From Valencia hispanica (lineage: Eukaryota; Chordata; Actinopteri; Cyprinodontiformes; Valenciidae): a stretch of 64,000 bases of DNA. Made by a program: the position numbers and the translations under genes. Below, piece by piece: positions 34,094 to 47,319 of this stretch. The notes under the pieces were generated by a model. That model saw only the letters and a list, made by a program, of their open reading frames with translations, had not been told where the DNA came from and made no database searches. Numbering within the stretch: position 1 is the stretch's first letter; each line of letters starts with the position of its first letter. The stretch lies in NCBI GenBank assembly GCA_963556495.2, contig OY747709.1:19719900-19783899 (forward strand). Direction: 5' to 3'.

Positions 34094-36749
34094 ATGCCTC
34101 GTGAACGACTACCTTTCATCAATTCATCTGTGAGCAAAAAAGGTGACTACTTTATACTGAGATTGCAACACAGAACAAGATCTTCAGCTCAAGCATGAGC
34201 TGTGTACCTTGAGTTTGATATGTAAAAACGATGAACATATGTAGAATATTTTTACATCTTCTGTAAAAGCAAAGTTACGTTTAGGGTGAATGATTTGGGG
34301 CTTTAGACCTCGACTTAAAATGTATTCAGCACCTAAATCTGTCATTTAGAAAGTACTGTATAATGTTGATTATACAATAATTTTTTGCAAATGGTGTGAT
34401 GGATTTTTCCAATGATTTTAAATGTATCATTCTTGTCTTTTTACCAAACAAACGCTATTAGAAGTGAAAGTAAATAGCTTATCCCTGATAAGGGGTAATT
34501 AAATTTTTTGATTTGTTTGCCTAAATCCACCAACCATATTACAGTGTTTTATCAGACTTTTTCTTGAAATTTTAACAGTGAATCTTATTCAAATACAATG
34601 AATAAAAATAAAAACATAGAAAATATTACATTGAGCCACAGTGCATTCAAAAGACATTCATACCACTTGAGCTTTCTCACATTTTGTTACACTAAAATCA
34701 CAAGCTCTTATATATTTTATTGGAATTTAATGGGACAGACCAACCCAAAGTAGCACTTATTGAAGTGAGTGGAAGAAAAAATACACATAATTTTCAAAAA
34801 CATTTAATAGATAAATTTCTGAAAACTCTGATACCCTGAAATAAAGTCCTGTGCAACGTTCAGGCGTCACCTTATTAGTAAATATAGCCCACCTTTGTGT
34901 ATTTATATCTAATTGTAAATCTAGCTGTTCTGTGAAGATCTCAGCATCATGAAGACCAAGAAACACAGCGGACTAGTTTGGAATAAAGAGGTTAAAAAGT
35001 TTAAAACAGGGCCAGGTTATTAAACAATATCCAAGGCTTTGAACATCTCACAGAGTCCAATATCTGAAAATAAAGCAACTGCAAACCTACCAAAAGTAAC
35101 AATTCAGGCTATACAAAAGAGGCTATTATAAATAGTGATATGCTAAAACTCTTTGCCAAAAATTAAATACAGAAAAAAAGTTCACAAGAATGCACAACGA
35201 CATAATTGGCATGGGGGTCCATCAGGAGACCCATGTAACCTCTTCAAGGATGTTTCTTAAAAGTGTTTTTTGTTTTGTCTTTTTCTATGCAAATATGCAG
35301 GCCCGCCTCCCTTTAATTCCACTGCTCTCCAGCATCTGCACCTGACTAATCGCAAAAAACTCAACCAGCAGCCCCAGACTTCCTCCTCCTCTCACCATCA
35401 CCCAGGACCATCGTCCATCCTCCTCTCAGACAATGTAACACCTTGGGGTGGCCTTGCTCACTCTGAAACCTCCTTTACCCTAATACCCCCAGCAGTTCCC
35501 CCAACAAGACCCCCTCCCCTCCCACCAGGTCCTCAGCCAACGCCTACCACTCCTCATGAGAAGGAGGAGGAAAACGAAGAATATTCATGTTCAGGTTTCA
35601 GCTCCGAAATCACATCTCCGTGCCTGTTGGTTCCTCAGAATAACACAGGTTTGGGGTCATTTAATTTCCTTTCCTTTCATGGATGCAGTGTATGAGAAAA
35701 CGATGCTTTTAGGCAATAAAGTATGTACATCATATTCCCAAAAGTACTTGTTGACACGGCCAACTCAATAAATTCAGGTGATCCAAAACGTTCTGTGCTT
35801 ACATGTATCCATCATCTAGGCAGATAGACTGAACAGGGTCTGGGTTTGGTTGTTGCTAGGAGAATTACACTTGCCTGATATCACTGTGCCAAGTATAAAG
35901 TTCTTTTGGGGGGTAAATTGTGGCATGGGGTTATTTTTTGAGCGGGTGGAGTTAATCCAATAGTTCCAAGTAAAGGAAATCTTGACTCTTCAACATACCT
36001 AGACGTTTTGTTAGATTTAATGCTCCTGATTCTGTGGAAACAGCTTTGGAATGGCCTCTACCCATTTCAGCATGACTGCACACCAGTTTGCAATGCAAGG
36101 TCCATAAGGACATGGATGAGTGAAATAGGTATGGAGAAAGTGCCCAACGCCTTGACCTCATCTGTTGGGACGAATTATAGGCGAAACTGGGAGCCAGGTC
36201 AGAAGAATGATCAGACATTTCCACAAAGACTCGTGAACAGCTTTCTTAGAATGAGGTGAAACATTTGTAGCTGTAGTTGACCCACTTTTGACTCAGCATA
36301 GAAAGTTAATGTGAATCTAAGGGTAAGCCTCTCAATACTTTTGGCAATACGGCATGTCTTGTATTATGGTATAAGCCTGTAATAAATATATAAGCTCCCC
36401 AAATTACCATAAAATTAACTTCTGAAATTGGAAACAACAAAACTCCTAAAAGAGCATACTTATTACTAGAAAGATGTATTTGAAGTATCTTAAACTGTTT
36501 AATAAATGAGGGTCTACTATTTTGTGTGCAGGTGGGGTGGGCAGAGGTCTGCGGGCGAGACGGAGGGTCATACCTCAGCGCCGGGTTCCTCGCCCTCCAC
36601 GTCTGCCACCGCTGCGTCCAGTCACCAACCTCAGCTTCTCTCGGAGCTTCACGTTCTCCTTCTTTGAGCTGCCCCTGCATCAGTCCCCTCACTGTCGGGC
36701 TGAACGTGTCAGAAACCTCTTTCAACTGCTGAAGCAGATACACTACTGA
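34094..36749 (+). CDS. Unrecognised small proline-rich basic protein, three exons
   Basis: Coding exons 34094-34142 (within an exon with acceptor CTCCCAG ending 34086), 35301-35648 and 36532-36749 join in phases 1 and 1, total 615 nt, predicted 204 residues. The start MPRERLPFINSS is the only ATG in frame in the first exon; a longer 5' coding part cannot be excluded. Order: short basic start, GPPPFNSTALQHLHLTNRKK, a Ser/His/Pro-rich middle (PPTRPPPLPPGP), an acidic patch EKEEENEEY, an Arg/Pro-rich run RRVPRPPRLPPLRP, then NLSFSRSFTFSFFELPLHQS and an amphipathic end RAERVRNLFQLLKQIHY. No signal peptide or membrane segment is seen. The dense C-terminal aromatic segment looks like the conserved functional part. 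ATTAAA at 36760-36765 may be its poly(A) signal. Function unknown. Confidence 0.6.
34643..35250. repeat. Tc1-like fossil in intron of the small proline-rich gene
   Basis: The left part resembles a Tc1 terminal repeat (CATTCATACCACTTGAG, CACATTTTGTTACACTAAAA, TGGGACAGACC, CAAAGTAG). A stretch near 34950-35060 (ATGAAGACCAAGAAACACAG) resembles the region before Tc1 transposase start sites. Borders are unclear. Confidence 0.5.
35738..36352 (+). pseudogene. Tc1-like fossil in second intron of the small proline-rich gene
   Basis: Ends resemble AAAAGTACTTGTTGACACGG and the complement at CTCAATACTTTTGGCAATAC. The interior resembles a common fish Tc1: AAGGAAATCTTGACTCTTCA, then TTCAGCATGACTGCACACCA (second catalytic Asp region, FQHDCT) and AGGTCCATAAGGACATGG. 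It is deleted and has no open frame. Confidence 0.6.
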
Positions 36750-36899
36750 CGAGTCTTGCATTAAAGCAATGTGTAGCATTTCCAATCGCCTGAATTTTCA
36801 AATTTATAGCGGTGAAGTAACAAATTAGGAAAACAATGGATACTCTGAACTCATAACTCTTAACTATTAAAGTATAGGCATGTTGTGTTGTGTTTTGAT

Positions 36900-37781
36900 T
36901 AGGCCTGTCAAATTTAATGCATTAACGCAGGTCGATTAACGCGATAATTTTTTACCGCATTGATGCATGCACAGAATAACTCTCTCTGTTAATCCCACAA
37001 TTCAACCCTCGCAGCATTTAGTGCTCGTCATGTAAACAGGTTGCAAGTGAATCCACTCTCTCTTCCTCTGTCATATAGAGGGATATCGGTCTATGTCACT
37101 CCCTGCTCTACTGCGCGTGTCGTCTGCAGAAAGAGATGCGATCATGCCTTGTTTTTTTGGTTGCTCAAATAGCTTTGATACAACAAAACGTGCAAGTTCT
37201 ATAGAATTCCATCAACTCGCTCCCCTTTCAAGGCAAACAAAAGACGTCTACTTGCAAGCGATCAGAAGGAGGGATTGGAACGAGCAGATGATTAAAAATG
37301 CAACAATCTGAAATGATCACTTCATATCAGGTAAGCCTCCTTGACTAACAAGCAAGCTAGCATTGTTACTGTAACAACACTACAACTGCAAGATGACTGC
37401 AAATAATAACAATGGGAACCGGAGCATAATGAAGGGCCAGTGTCGCATCATTTCCGTGCACATCCGCTGTGCTGATAAACAAATACTGCCTCTATTGTTC
37501 AGAAGAAATGGTCAGCTTTGCATTTAAAAAAAGTAAACCAGTTAGTTTGCCTTAGCAACTAGCTAAAAGATGAATAGGTTAAAAGGGCTATGTGTAAATG
37601 TGATAGTGGAATTCAAAACAAAAGTTCCATGCATTTTTCCTTTATTTCCTTTAAAAAAAGGAGCCACGGCATCCAGTTTATTTGAGACAAAGAATGTTCA
37701 TTAATCATGATTAATTGGGATTAACTCACAGCTACCCTGTAATTAATTAGATTATTTAAAATTAATCGTTTGACAGCCCTA
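36900..37781 (+). mobile_element. THAP-bearing terminal-repeat element, copy 1 (hAT- or P-like)
   Basis: Starts TAGGCCTGTCAAA and ends TTTGACAGCCCTA. It is flanked by 8-mers GTTTTGAT (36892-36899) and GTTTTGAG (37782-37789), a duplication with one mismatch. 882 bp. Inside is a THAP-like exon that ends at a CAG/GTAAGC donor, so this is the first part of a longer spliced transposase gene whose remainder is deleted. An 8-bp duplication suits both hAT and P superfamilies. Confidence 0.75.
37144..37330 (+). pseudogene. THAP-domain exon remnant
   Basis: Reads MPCFFGCSNSFDTTKRASSI, then EFHQLAPLS and RRRDWNEQMIKNATI, then stop TGA at 37309-37311, then NDHFISG and a donor at 37331. THAP domains have C-x2-4-C, a conserved Trp and C-x2-H; here the second Cys codon has become TGA. 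In the partial copy on the other strand near 56570 the same codon is TGT. Confidence 0.7.
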
Positions 37782-38640
37782 GTTTTGAGATGTTTTACTT
37801 GGTTATGGTGTCAGTAAAACACCCAGAGATGCACCTGTCGAGTGGATCAAACTGTTTCAAACGGCTGCTTTTTACAAATCCCTCCAATTCCTTTTGGTCG
37901 TTTTCATGAGTAAAAAAACTTTGAAATAGACTCAAATTGACATATTTGTTTCTCATTTAGTCCCTCACCCTCTTTCTGTCTGCCTCTTTCACCCTCTCAC
38001 AAACATCTCTGCGAGTTGAGTCGGGATAATGCAGCCGTTCATTGGCTCTGAAAGGCTGCTGAAGGGGAAAGAAAGGGGTGGTAAAATGGCATCAATGTGC
38101 AGAGTTCAAGGCTGTCTTCCTCATTCCCCCGATTCACGTGTAACAGCTTGTGTGGCTCGGTGTGTGTGTTGACAACATAACTGTACACTATCACAGTCAC
38201 GTGTGAACCCCCTGTACTGATGTGGCTCTCTCTGTAAGACATCAGCTGACTTTTCTCTCGAGTTCTCACATGCTCCTTTGATTTGGTTTCAGTTCTTGCA
38301 AAGTTACTTTTTTTTGTTGTGAAGTGATACATGAAAGAAAATCATAATTTTAAGGAAAAGTAAAGTGAAAGTTTGCATTTATAGTTTCCAGAGATTTCAA
38401 TTTGAAATCTGGAGTTCTCATTGTAAGCAGTAGAATCTGACAGTAATTTAGGATGTAGCACTGGTGCACGAAAAATAAGTCCTTATCATTCTTAGAGAAG
38501 CTGAAGGAACACTTCTGGTGAGGTAAAAGCTTTGCTGCTGGGCATTTTCCTTTAATGAACGGAGCATTTCAGACCTTTCACTCTCTTTGGATTTAAGTCT
38601 GTTTATATCCTGTCATGACTACCTTACTTTTCTTGAAAGA
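37782..38640. other. Intergenic, no gene seen
   Basis: No supported exon or repeat. Confidence 0.45.
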
Positions 38641-38759
38641 ATACAGTGGGGATAATATGACAACAGAAGTCTGTTGCTGTGACTTCATCGTGCAGAGGCA
38701 GCTGCAGGATGAAGTTACAGCATCAGGTTGCATCACTAGTCAATTAGCTTCCACAGATT

Positions 38760-39120
38760 CTCAAATGGACCTAATGCTCTTAAGGCTGGACATTGACCAG
38801 GCCCTTCTAACATAACTATACTTCCATTAAAACAATTCTATTGTATTTCTGGTAATTTCAGATTTATTGTCTTCTCAGAAGGTGGACCTCAGACTCAAGC
38901 CATTCACTTTTGATCAGGTTTTCTTCCAAAATTACCCTGGATTTAGCTCCATCTTCAACTCTGATCAGCTTCTATGCCCCAGCTGAAAAAAGTACCCCCC
39001 CCCCACCCCAAAGCATGATGCTGCCCCTACCATGTTTCACTTTAGTGGTGGTGTTTTGTGGTTGTTACATGGAAAGATCGGAAAAAGGCTCCAGGGATGT
39101 GAATGCTTTTGCAAGGCACA
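38760..39120 (-). pseudogene. Tc1-like transposase fossil
   Basis: The sequence parallels the element at 1011-2566 in the same orientation: CTGGACATTGACCAGGCCCT, GGTTTTCTTCCAAAATTACC, then CCCCAAAGCATGATGCTGCC. These correspond to the minus-strand transposase between its GGGSVMLWG region and DLNP. Heavily mutated. Confidence 0.65.
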
Positions 39121-40151
39121 GTGTGAGGCAGGACTTCGAGAAGTTTGGAGGAGAGGATTTTTCAGCAGATCTGCTTAACTTGGATGGTCCATTATTTAGG
39201 GTTGGGTGTCACCTGCTGGAAAGAAATATAGATTTACTTTTATTCTCACTTCATGCAAGGTACTGAATGAGAGCTTTAAAAACAAGCTGCCTTTCACCAT
39301 GTTCCATGAACTTTTACTAAAGACACACACACTCAAAAACACTGAAGAGACTTGTGTCCATAAGACGCACCCAGATGGACAGATGCCACACTGTTAAACT
39401 GACGAATGACTCATTATTATATAATCATCTGTTTTTATCTCCATAACCACCAATGAGCAGATACGACAAATATCTGCACCTGGCCGCTTATTAGTCATTA
39501 TTATCTCCTCTGATGGTGCTGGTGATGATTAAATCTGTGTGGCTTTTGTTTTAGTCAGGGCCAAGAATTCAGTTAGGTTCACAGTTTGCAACTAAAATAT
39601 GGAGAAAAATGGAAAACAAAACTCATTGTTTATAGATCTGTAAAGTCCCTAAGTGAATGGGGTTTTTTTTAGGCACCCGGTGTTTGCACAGACATATTTA
39701 GTTGATGTTTACACAGAATTGCTGATAGATCGTTGATAGAATTGTAGATCATCCTGGACACCATCCTGTCACTGCAGATGGATGGTCCAGGGGGTGGGAT
39801 GCAAACCGAGTGGGTCAGTAGAACTGGGTTATTCTCTGTTTTGCTTTGTCATTCCACAACAAGATTTTATTCTTTTGCTCATATTTTAGCACATTTTAAG
39901 CTGCCATGTTCTTAACACACTCCCAAAGTGACATTTTTTGTGTATTAGAATAGTTTTAACAATATACTCATTAGTTTAAAAATATAGCTCCTTCCTTTTT
40001 ATTTATTAGACTTTACAGTGTATATTCATCATATTAACCCTGTCTATATTTTGCTATTTCTGACATTTGAGTGAGACTAACTTTCTTAACTTAAGGATCT
40101 TTGATCCAGTTAGCGGAAACCAAACTTTTTACTCCTCTTATGTTAGATGTA

Positions 40152-41324
40152 CAGAACCTTGCAAAAGTTTTAATTTCCCTTGAATATTTTCACATTTTGT
40201 CCATTTGCAACCCCAAACCTCAGGGTATTTCACTGCTCCGTACTAATAAAAAGACCAGACTTGGGGAAATGGAAAAAAAAGGAATTTTTTTCTTTGTTTT
40301 TCTTTATGTTTTTTTATAAAATTGGAAAAAGTATGAAATCAATTTGAATTCCCCTCACTAAGTCAATACTTCGTTAAACCAGCTTCCAGTGCTATTTAGG
40401 GCTGCAAGTATATTAGTGAATATTTTTACCCATTATTCTTTACAAAATAGCTCAATCTCAGTCAAATTGGATCTATAGTTTTTAAGTACGGCTATTGATT
40501 CTCAAACAGACAAAGGACTTGGCCTTTCTAACACATGAACGTGCTTTAATCCAAACCATTCTATTGTAGCTCTGTCTGTAGGTTAAGGGTAGCAATGTGC
40601 TGATTTTGGACAGGGAAGACAGGTAGTTTGAGAAAAGAGTGAAGGAGCCCATCTGTGTTAAACATAAAAAAAAATCAATGCAGAGGAGTTGGCCTTAGAT
40701 TTGATCTTTCTAACACCCAGTCTATTGCCTGTTGATGCATATTGGACACATGGCAAGGATTGTATTTGAACTATTTTATGGGGTTGGGATGATATTTATT
40801 AAGTAGCTGATATCTGAAAGTAATTGGGTGCACTAGAATTCATTTAACAGTAAAAGCGTACAATGGGGGTGTATACAGATGCACATCAATTTTCAGATCA
40901 TAATTTATAATAATAATACATTTTATTTATAACCACCTTTCAAGACACACGACGACACTTTACAACAACAAGCAAGCATAAGAGAACATAACAAAACAAA
41001 CCAGAAAGAAACAAGTGCAATAAGGGAACAGAGCTCATAAACAATAAGCGGTCTTTAACAGGTGGGTTTTAAGTCTAGATTTAAAAGCTGACAGAGAGTC
41101 AGAGTTTCGGGTGGCTTGAGGTAGAGAATTCCAGAGGTGGAGCTAAGATGGAGAGACGGAAAATAAATGATTTTGAAAACTGCTATTTTCTCTTACTTCA
41201 AAAGTATTTACTTTGTGTTAGTCTATCACATAAAAATCTTAATAAAATATATTGAAATTTGTGGTTGTAATATGACAAAATATGAGAATCAATTCAGGGG
41301 AATCAATACTTCAGTAATGCACTG
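40152..41324 (-). mobile_element. Tc1-like fossil with nested repeat
   Basis: The left end CAGAACCTTGCAAAAGTTTT and right end (complement of TACTTCAGTAATGCACTG) are degraded long inverted repeats; TTTCACATTTTGTC and GACAAAATATGAGAA face each other. An interspersed repeat (40905-41150) lies inside. No intact transposase. Confidence 0.6.
40905..41150 (+). repeat. Interspersed fish repeat inside a Tc1 fossil
   Basis: ATAATAATACATTTTATTTA, CACCTTTCAAGACACACGAC, then GGTGGGTTTTAAGTCTAGAT and GAATTCCAGAGGTGGAGC. A familiar teleost dispersed repeat, class not assigned. Confidence 0.55.
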
Positions 41325-44300
41325 CAAAACTGCAGTTTCCTCTGTGATTAAACATTAGGTAGAACTAATCAGGTGCTCCCCACATGGTGTGTAAAAACAA
41401 GTTTTTTTTATAACTCAGTTAAACATTATTGGGTATCATGAAAGGAGATGAAGGGTGCGGTTGTGTTTTATTTATGACATTTTTATTGCAATACTCATCA
41501 TTTTATTAAATCAATAAACTCAAGCAGCATGTTTGTTTCGCTTTTCTTCTGGCTCGTAAAAAAATTATTTATTGCTTACAGATTCATGACTTGCAGATTT
41601 GTCTGAATGCCTGGCTTTCCCCCTTCAGGCTGTCAGTTGGTCTCTCTTTATGATTAATATCATGGATTTCGTAATTATTTAAAAACAAAATATTACATAT
41701 TTCTAAAATCTGTCTTTTAATAATTTCTACAAAGGACTTTTCAGTTATTCAGCTAAAAACAGCTTCTGAATGTTATTCTGGATTATAGAAATCAGAAGAT
41801 CACACACATCATGGATATTTGTTTATTTATTTATGTGTTCTTTTATTTTCTCAAGTTTTTAAACATTGTGAGAAGACTAATTCGAATAAAACTAATTGGT
41901 GCAGCTAAGTCTTTCTTGTTTTTTCTTTTTTTTTAGTTAGTTTTTTAAAAAAAATAAAATTGTTAAAGTTACATGTTTATTCATTCCACCTTGGAGAAAC
42001 ACAGGTTCAATATATCATCTAAAGCTCATAATTAAAATGGCATCTTAGTTCATCAAGAGAGGAATATAGGAAAATTTTGTTTTATGTCATTCTTATGGCA
42101 TTTTAATTATTTGTTGTGAGATATGATAAACAAAGGATAAACAAATGATTTTCACAGATAAAGAGGAATGTAGATGTCCTCTGTATATCATGATGGTTCA
42201 TCAAGTCTGTTTAGGACACCATGCTGTTCCTGCCACGTAATGACATAGATGTCTTTGATGACACACTCCCCCCAACTCACATTCTCCTATGACCCCAGCA
42301 TTGGTATTTACAACATAGAGATTAAAACACACTGTCAATGATTCTGTTGCTGAGCAGATAAGCTTGTTGTTTTTTTGTTAGAGGGTTAATATATCCTAGG
42401 GACTGTCCTTAGCTAATGGAGGTATATTTTATGACCATGTCTTGTTATATAAACCCTGTTTCAATTTAAATTAAAAGAGAAAATCTTGTGTTTTCCTGCA
42501 GAGATACAGTCAAGGAATGCTTATTTACTGTCTTCGAATGTCAGAGTTTACTCAGGTAATTTGGGCTAAGAACAGCAGCTAAATTATCTGGTCAATAACC
42601 AGTTGTTCATTTTTTAATACCTCAAAGAGTGTACGCCATAGCACCTAAAGGGCACTGAAATGCTGTACCTCCCTACTGAGGGGCAACCTCTATCTGGCAT
42701 AAAAATTAGGTATGCAGTCTCAATCTTGTTACTTTTTCAAAATTTGCTGCAGAGGTACTTTTTTTTAGCAACATTATCTTTGTCTTCAACTTTGACTTTG
42801 TCAACTGTTATATACATTTTAATGTAGGATAACTTTTCTTTGTGTGTCTGCGTGTGTGTGTGTAAATAAGACAGAGAGAGAGAGTAACTGTTGCCAGCCT
42901 TCTTCCTTTTTGTTTTTTATTTGACCATTTATGACTCAAACATCTCCTGATGAGCATACTGACACCTTGTCAGCTCACACTGGGTGCACCTATTAGCCTG
43001 TATCCAAATTTTACTATTTTTTGTCGGGTCGGATTTTCCCGCGCTGTCTGCAGATGTGACGTCAAGCGCGTTCATGTTAAATGTTTCAGATCACTCTGCC
43101 ACCACCGCTAGTCAGCACGTACAGTCAATGGTCAGCACTCGCAAGCAGTTCAATGGATTGTGCAAATACACAGAGGAGACCCAGGACAACTCTGACACCA
43201 ACAGTAACTCCACATAAGACTAAAAAAGTTAAACCCCTGACAAGTGCCTGAAAAAGATTGAAGAATGACAGCGACCGGCGTACGAGTGCGCGCTGCGAGA
43301 GCGAGCAGAACGGAAGAGCAGTACCGTTTTATGGCCACAGGTGTCAGTCGCGAATTTAAATTTCAGAAAATTGCATATAGCCCCTTTAAAGCAAACAAGA
43401 AAAAATAAGAATCACATGGGGATAAAGCTTATATCAATATTTTGTGGCAAAAATGATGATAGTCTTTTCCCTGTAAAACTGAATCAGGGAAGTTCTCAGA
43501 TTATGAAAAAACAAAGTAATTAAAGGAGGAAGATGCCAAGGGGAAACTTCTATTTTGGTTAACATTTTCTTAATCAAAGCAATAATAAATATAAGAATTC
43601 AGAAAGGGTTTTCGTTTGTCATTATTTTGTAATGTTAATAACACCAAAACTAAAAAAAATACATTATCAGAATTATTGAAGTCTAGGTATTATGTTTTTT
43701 TTTTCTGTCTCCTTTTCCCTTTTGTGCTTACCTGGACTCTGATTAATTTATGTCTTTCATCTCAGTTATCTTACGGCTCCCCCACGGTTGTTTTAGGTCA
43801 TGTTTCTGGAGCAACTTGGGGCGTAACGCCTTGCCTAGCTGCATATTAACATATGGTAGGAGGGAGCTAAAATCAAAACAACTTTCAGATTTTAAGATAA
43901 CTCCTTTATACAGTGATGTGGAAGAAAGTATCTTCTTGCTTTAAATAAGGATGAGGCTTCAGTTCCAGTAGGCGTTTTCTTGTATTTTATTAAAGGATCT
44001 GGCCAGGATTATACAGGTGGGCCAAGCTCAAACTCTCCCACACCCTTTCATTCCTCAAGCTTAATGGCCTAAAAGTGAGTCCATATTATTCCCCTCGCGC
44101 TGTCTGCTGTCTAGTCCCCCAAGGTTATCAAAACACCTAACACTGCCGAGCAAAAGGGAACCAGGTCAGAGGTCTCCTAATCAAATCTGCTACTCACAGA
44201 CATCTATTTAAACACCGAGGATCTTCTACATGACATATTCCCTAACTGCATTTACTTAAATGTAATTCATCAATTAATTCACGTTACCTTGAAATATTTC

Positions 44301-44950
44301 CATCACAGCAGTTAGCCACAGTCACCCCAAACATGAGAGTTTCCTGCAGCTCTTTCATTCAGCTCTTTCAAACGTCATGTCAGGTGGCAAACTCCCTGAC
44401 CAGTTTTAGTTCTCCTTTTTATCAGTTGTGCACAAACTTCTAATTTTAGTAAAGTTGCAGTTGTTTCTTCGTTTTTCCAATTATTGATGATGTCTTTACT
44501 GTGTCATACTGTGTCATGATGTAAAAATATATATTTTGGCATCATTTTCCTGACTGATACCTTTGCACAATTAGATTTTTTTTATCCTTTAAATAACCTT
44601 TGCACACTATAGCTTCAACTAAAAGTCCAACAAGAGGAAGAGTCTGAAAAATCCTATCACAACAGCTTTCCGTTGAATTGGATTTAGTTTAACTGACGTT
44701 CTTTACACTAGAATTTAGTCATAAAGTAGTTCAATAAAATGGTAATTAAAGGGTGCGTGCAGCCAGGGTATTGCCCCCAAAATTTGGTGCAAGAACACAC
44801 ATAACAGGATGATGTTGTCATCTGTTGGGGTAGCAGCAACAGAGCCAGGGATTTAATTAGGCTAAACAACCTGATAAAGAAGGCTGTTTCTGTTCTGTGG
44901 ACAACTGTAGAACATCTGGAGATGTTAATGCAAAGAAGGATTCTTCATAA
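41325..44950. other. Intergenic, no gene seen
   Basis: AT-rich. A GC-richer patch at about 42990-43395 ending GCATATAGCCCCTTTAAA resembles a fish MITE, borders not fixed. Short (TG)n near 42841-42862. Confidence 0.4.
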
Positions 44951-44979
44951 AATCAAAAAAATGATGGACAACCCTGAGC

Positions 44980-45192
44980 ATCCTCTTCATGAGACAGTCA
45001 TACAACAACAGAGTCTTCAGTCGGAGGCTTCTTCAGTTTCTCTGTAATACAGACCGCTACAGGAAATCCTTCCTGCCCACAGCCATCATCATCTACAACA
45101 ACTCCTTAAAGAATTAATTATATGAGCTACAACAACACTTATTTTCCCTCTGGGATAAATAAAGTATTTTTGAATTGAATTGAATTGAATGA
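44980..45192 (+). mobile_element. 3' end of a LINE retrotransposon
   Basis: CGGAGGCTTCTTCAGTTTCT, CGCTACAGGAAATCCTTCCT and CTCTGGGATAAATAAAGTAT lead into a (TTGAA)n tail at about 45168-45190. A 5'-truncated copy ending in a short tandem tail is the usual LINE pattern. The clade is not assigned. Confidence 0.65.
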
Positions 45193-47319
45193 TGGTGAAA
45201 TGGAAACATTAAAAAAGAGCAAGGATGAAATCAAAGTATCAGGGCAGAAAGCTCAAAGCAATATGCTGTAAAGATGGAAGAAATGAAAGATGTATGAAAC
45301 CTGTAAGTCAAGGTTGATATTGAGATATACACATATATATATGTGTGTGTGTGTGTGTGTGTTATAAGTTAGTTAAAGCAAGATTTCTGCTTGATGGGAT
45401 ACGCAATCCGAACAACAAAGGGGAAGATGTTAATTCAGTTGTAACTCCAGAGATTTTTCTGCTGGCCCAAACATATGCTGTCTTCAATTGTGAAGAATGT
45501 CAGAGAAATCAGGTCCAGACTTTCTCTGCACCCACTCACTACCAGCAGGAGGCCCGGTGTGTTAGATACGCTCTCACATTTTAAAACTCTTTGGAGTCTG
45601 ACAGTATGTCGACGAATTCGGTACTGATGCAAATTGAGGATGATATTAAAGCCTGGTAGTAAGACAAAATAGCTTTTCAAACTGTATCTCATTACCTCTG
45701 TTTGTTCACAAACTACCAGGGTATCTGTACTATTGTCTCTGTGAACCCTTTAGGTGACAAGAAAAAAATTCCCATGCAGATACTCAGGTACACCACATAA
45801 TCTGTCAACTTTTTAAAAAATTGGATCTGATTTAACAAACCTTTAAGGACATATCTAAATTAAATAAACAGAACTTGCAGCTCCAAAAAAAATCTCTAAA
45901 TTATCTGTCATTTTAGGTGTTTTTCAAACCTCACAGGCTCCATTGGACTTGTTTTTTCTGTTACTTGGCTAAAGTGTTTCACAATGCGGAAAAAAAAGTT
46001 TATATAGGACAGTGGTAAAACACTTTTTCCTCTGCTGCAGAAAGTTAAGGCAGAAAAAGTTAAGCAAAGACTGTGACATTTTTTTCTTCTCTGGAATGAT
46101 GCTTTACATTGGGAATTTAATAACATAATAATTCTTAATTGGATTCAGAGAGTTAATATGCCAAGAGGCACTGAGACTGATTGGCAGAAATGACTCCCAC
46201 TAACATGGCTCATTTATAATATCCTGTTGACTAGCATATGAAAAATGTCATTGGTGTGAAACAAGTCGCTAATGATTTCTCTACAGCTCATTTCTGCAAA
46301 TAAAACCCCAACCTGATATCAAATGTACAGTTGGATGAAATGGAAAATGCACATTTAAGACTACAGAACTAATTAGTATTAATAATTGATGTAATCCAAT
46401 TATTTAACATCATGGATAAAGCATAAGAAAACATGCTATGATGAACGCATGCATTTTTCTGCAGCTATATATTCTGCACATCAAGGTCAGCTTATTGAAT
46501 GCTTTTTCCTCTTGAAAACTGCAATAGATTCCACAACTAAAGTCTGGGTTTTGCCCACCTAAAACACAACTCTGAATGGTGCCACTGCCATGCAGCCAAA
46601 CATGATCAGAATAAACCTCAGGATAAAATCCACCATCTGTCACACATCAAAACACCAAACTGTCACCAGAGGCTCTCTGTCTGGGCTCGGAGGATCACCG
46701 AGTTTCCGTCAGTCCTCTCTGTTCTCTGTATTTTTTTTTTTTTCCTCAGTCTGTTTGACTTGTGGCTGCTGTTCGCTTCCCCCCCTCTGCACATGGTGCT
46801 GGTCCATTTTGCATTAATCAAGTTGTATACTGCTGATTTCTTTGTGAAAGCCCCTCTATGAAAAAACTTGAAATGGATTTGTTTATTTTAATTGGTCCCA
46901 GAGCTGACTGGTTTACCAATAAAGGCTTTGTAACGCTGTAAAGTCACCACTTATTAAACTATGCATTGCTTAAATATTGTTCTTTTATGGTCTGACCCCA
47001 AGTTGATTGACACATACATATTTTTTGTAACATTTCTTCAAACAATGATGGCACACCTTTTTTTAAGCAATTGTCAACAAGAGAATCTCTGAGAAGTACA
47101 TTTAACTTACAGCAGTTTAAGATCTGATTCTTTTTTTTCTTTTAAAGAAGATAATAAACCCTTTATATATAAGAGTGGAATGTCTTTCTTTATGACACAC
47201 TGTTGGAAGCTTTGTGAAACCTTGATAATGTTTTAGAGGTGAAATAATGTCAGCTTCCAAAAACCTCATCAATCACTTGTTTGATATTTGTTTTTTGTCC
47301 TTTTCACATATATTATAAG
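45193..47319. other. Intergenic, no gene seen
   Basis: Contains an (AT)n(TG)n microsatellite at about 45327-45361. No supported exon. Confidence 0.45.

Noticed and set aside
35301..36749. Idea that these exons are further 3' exons of celsr3
   Set aside because: celsr3 has its own final exon and stop at 3973-4000, and wdr6 lies between on the same strand.
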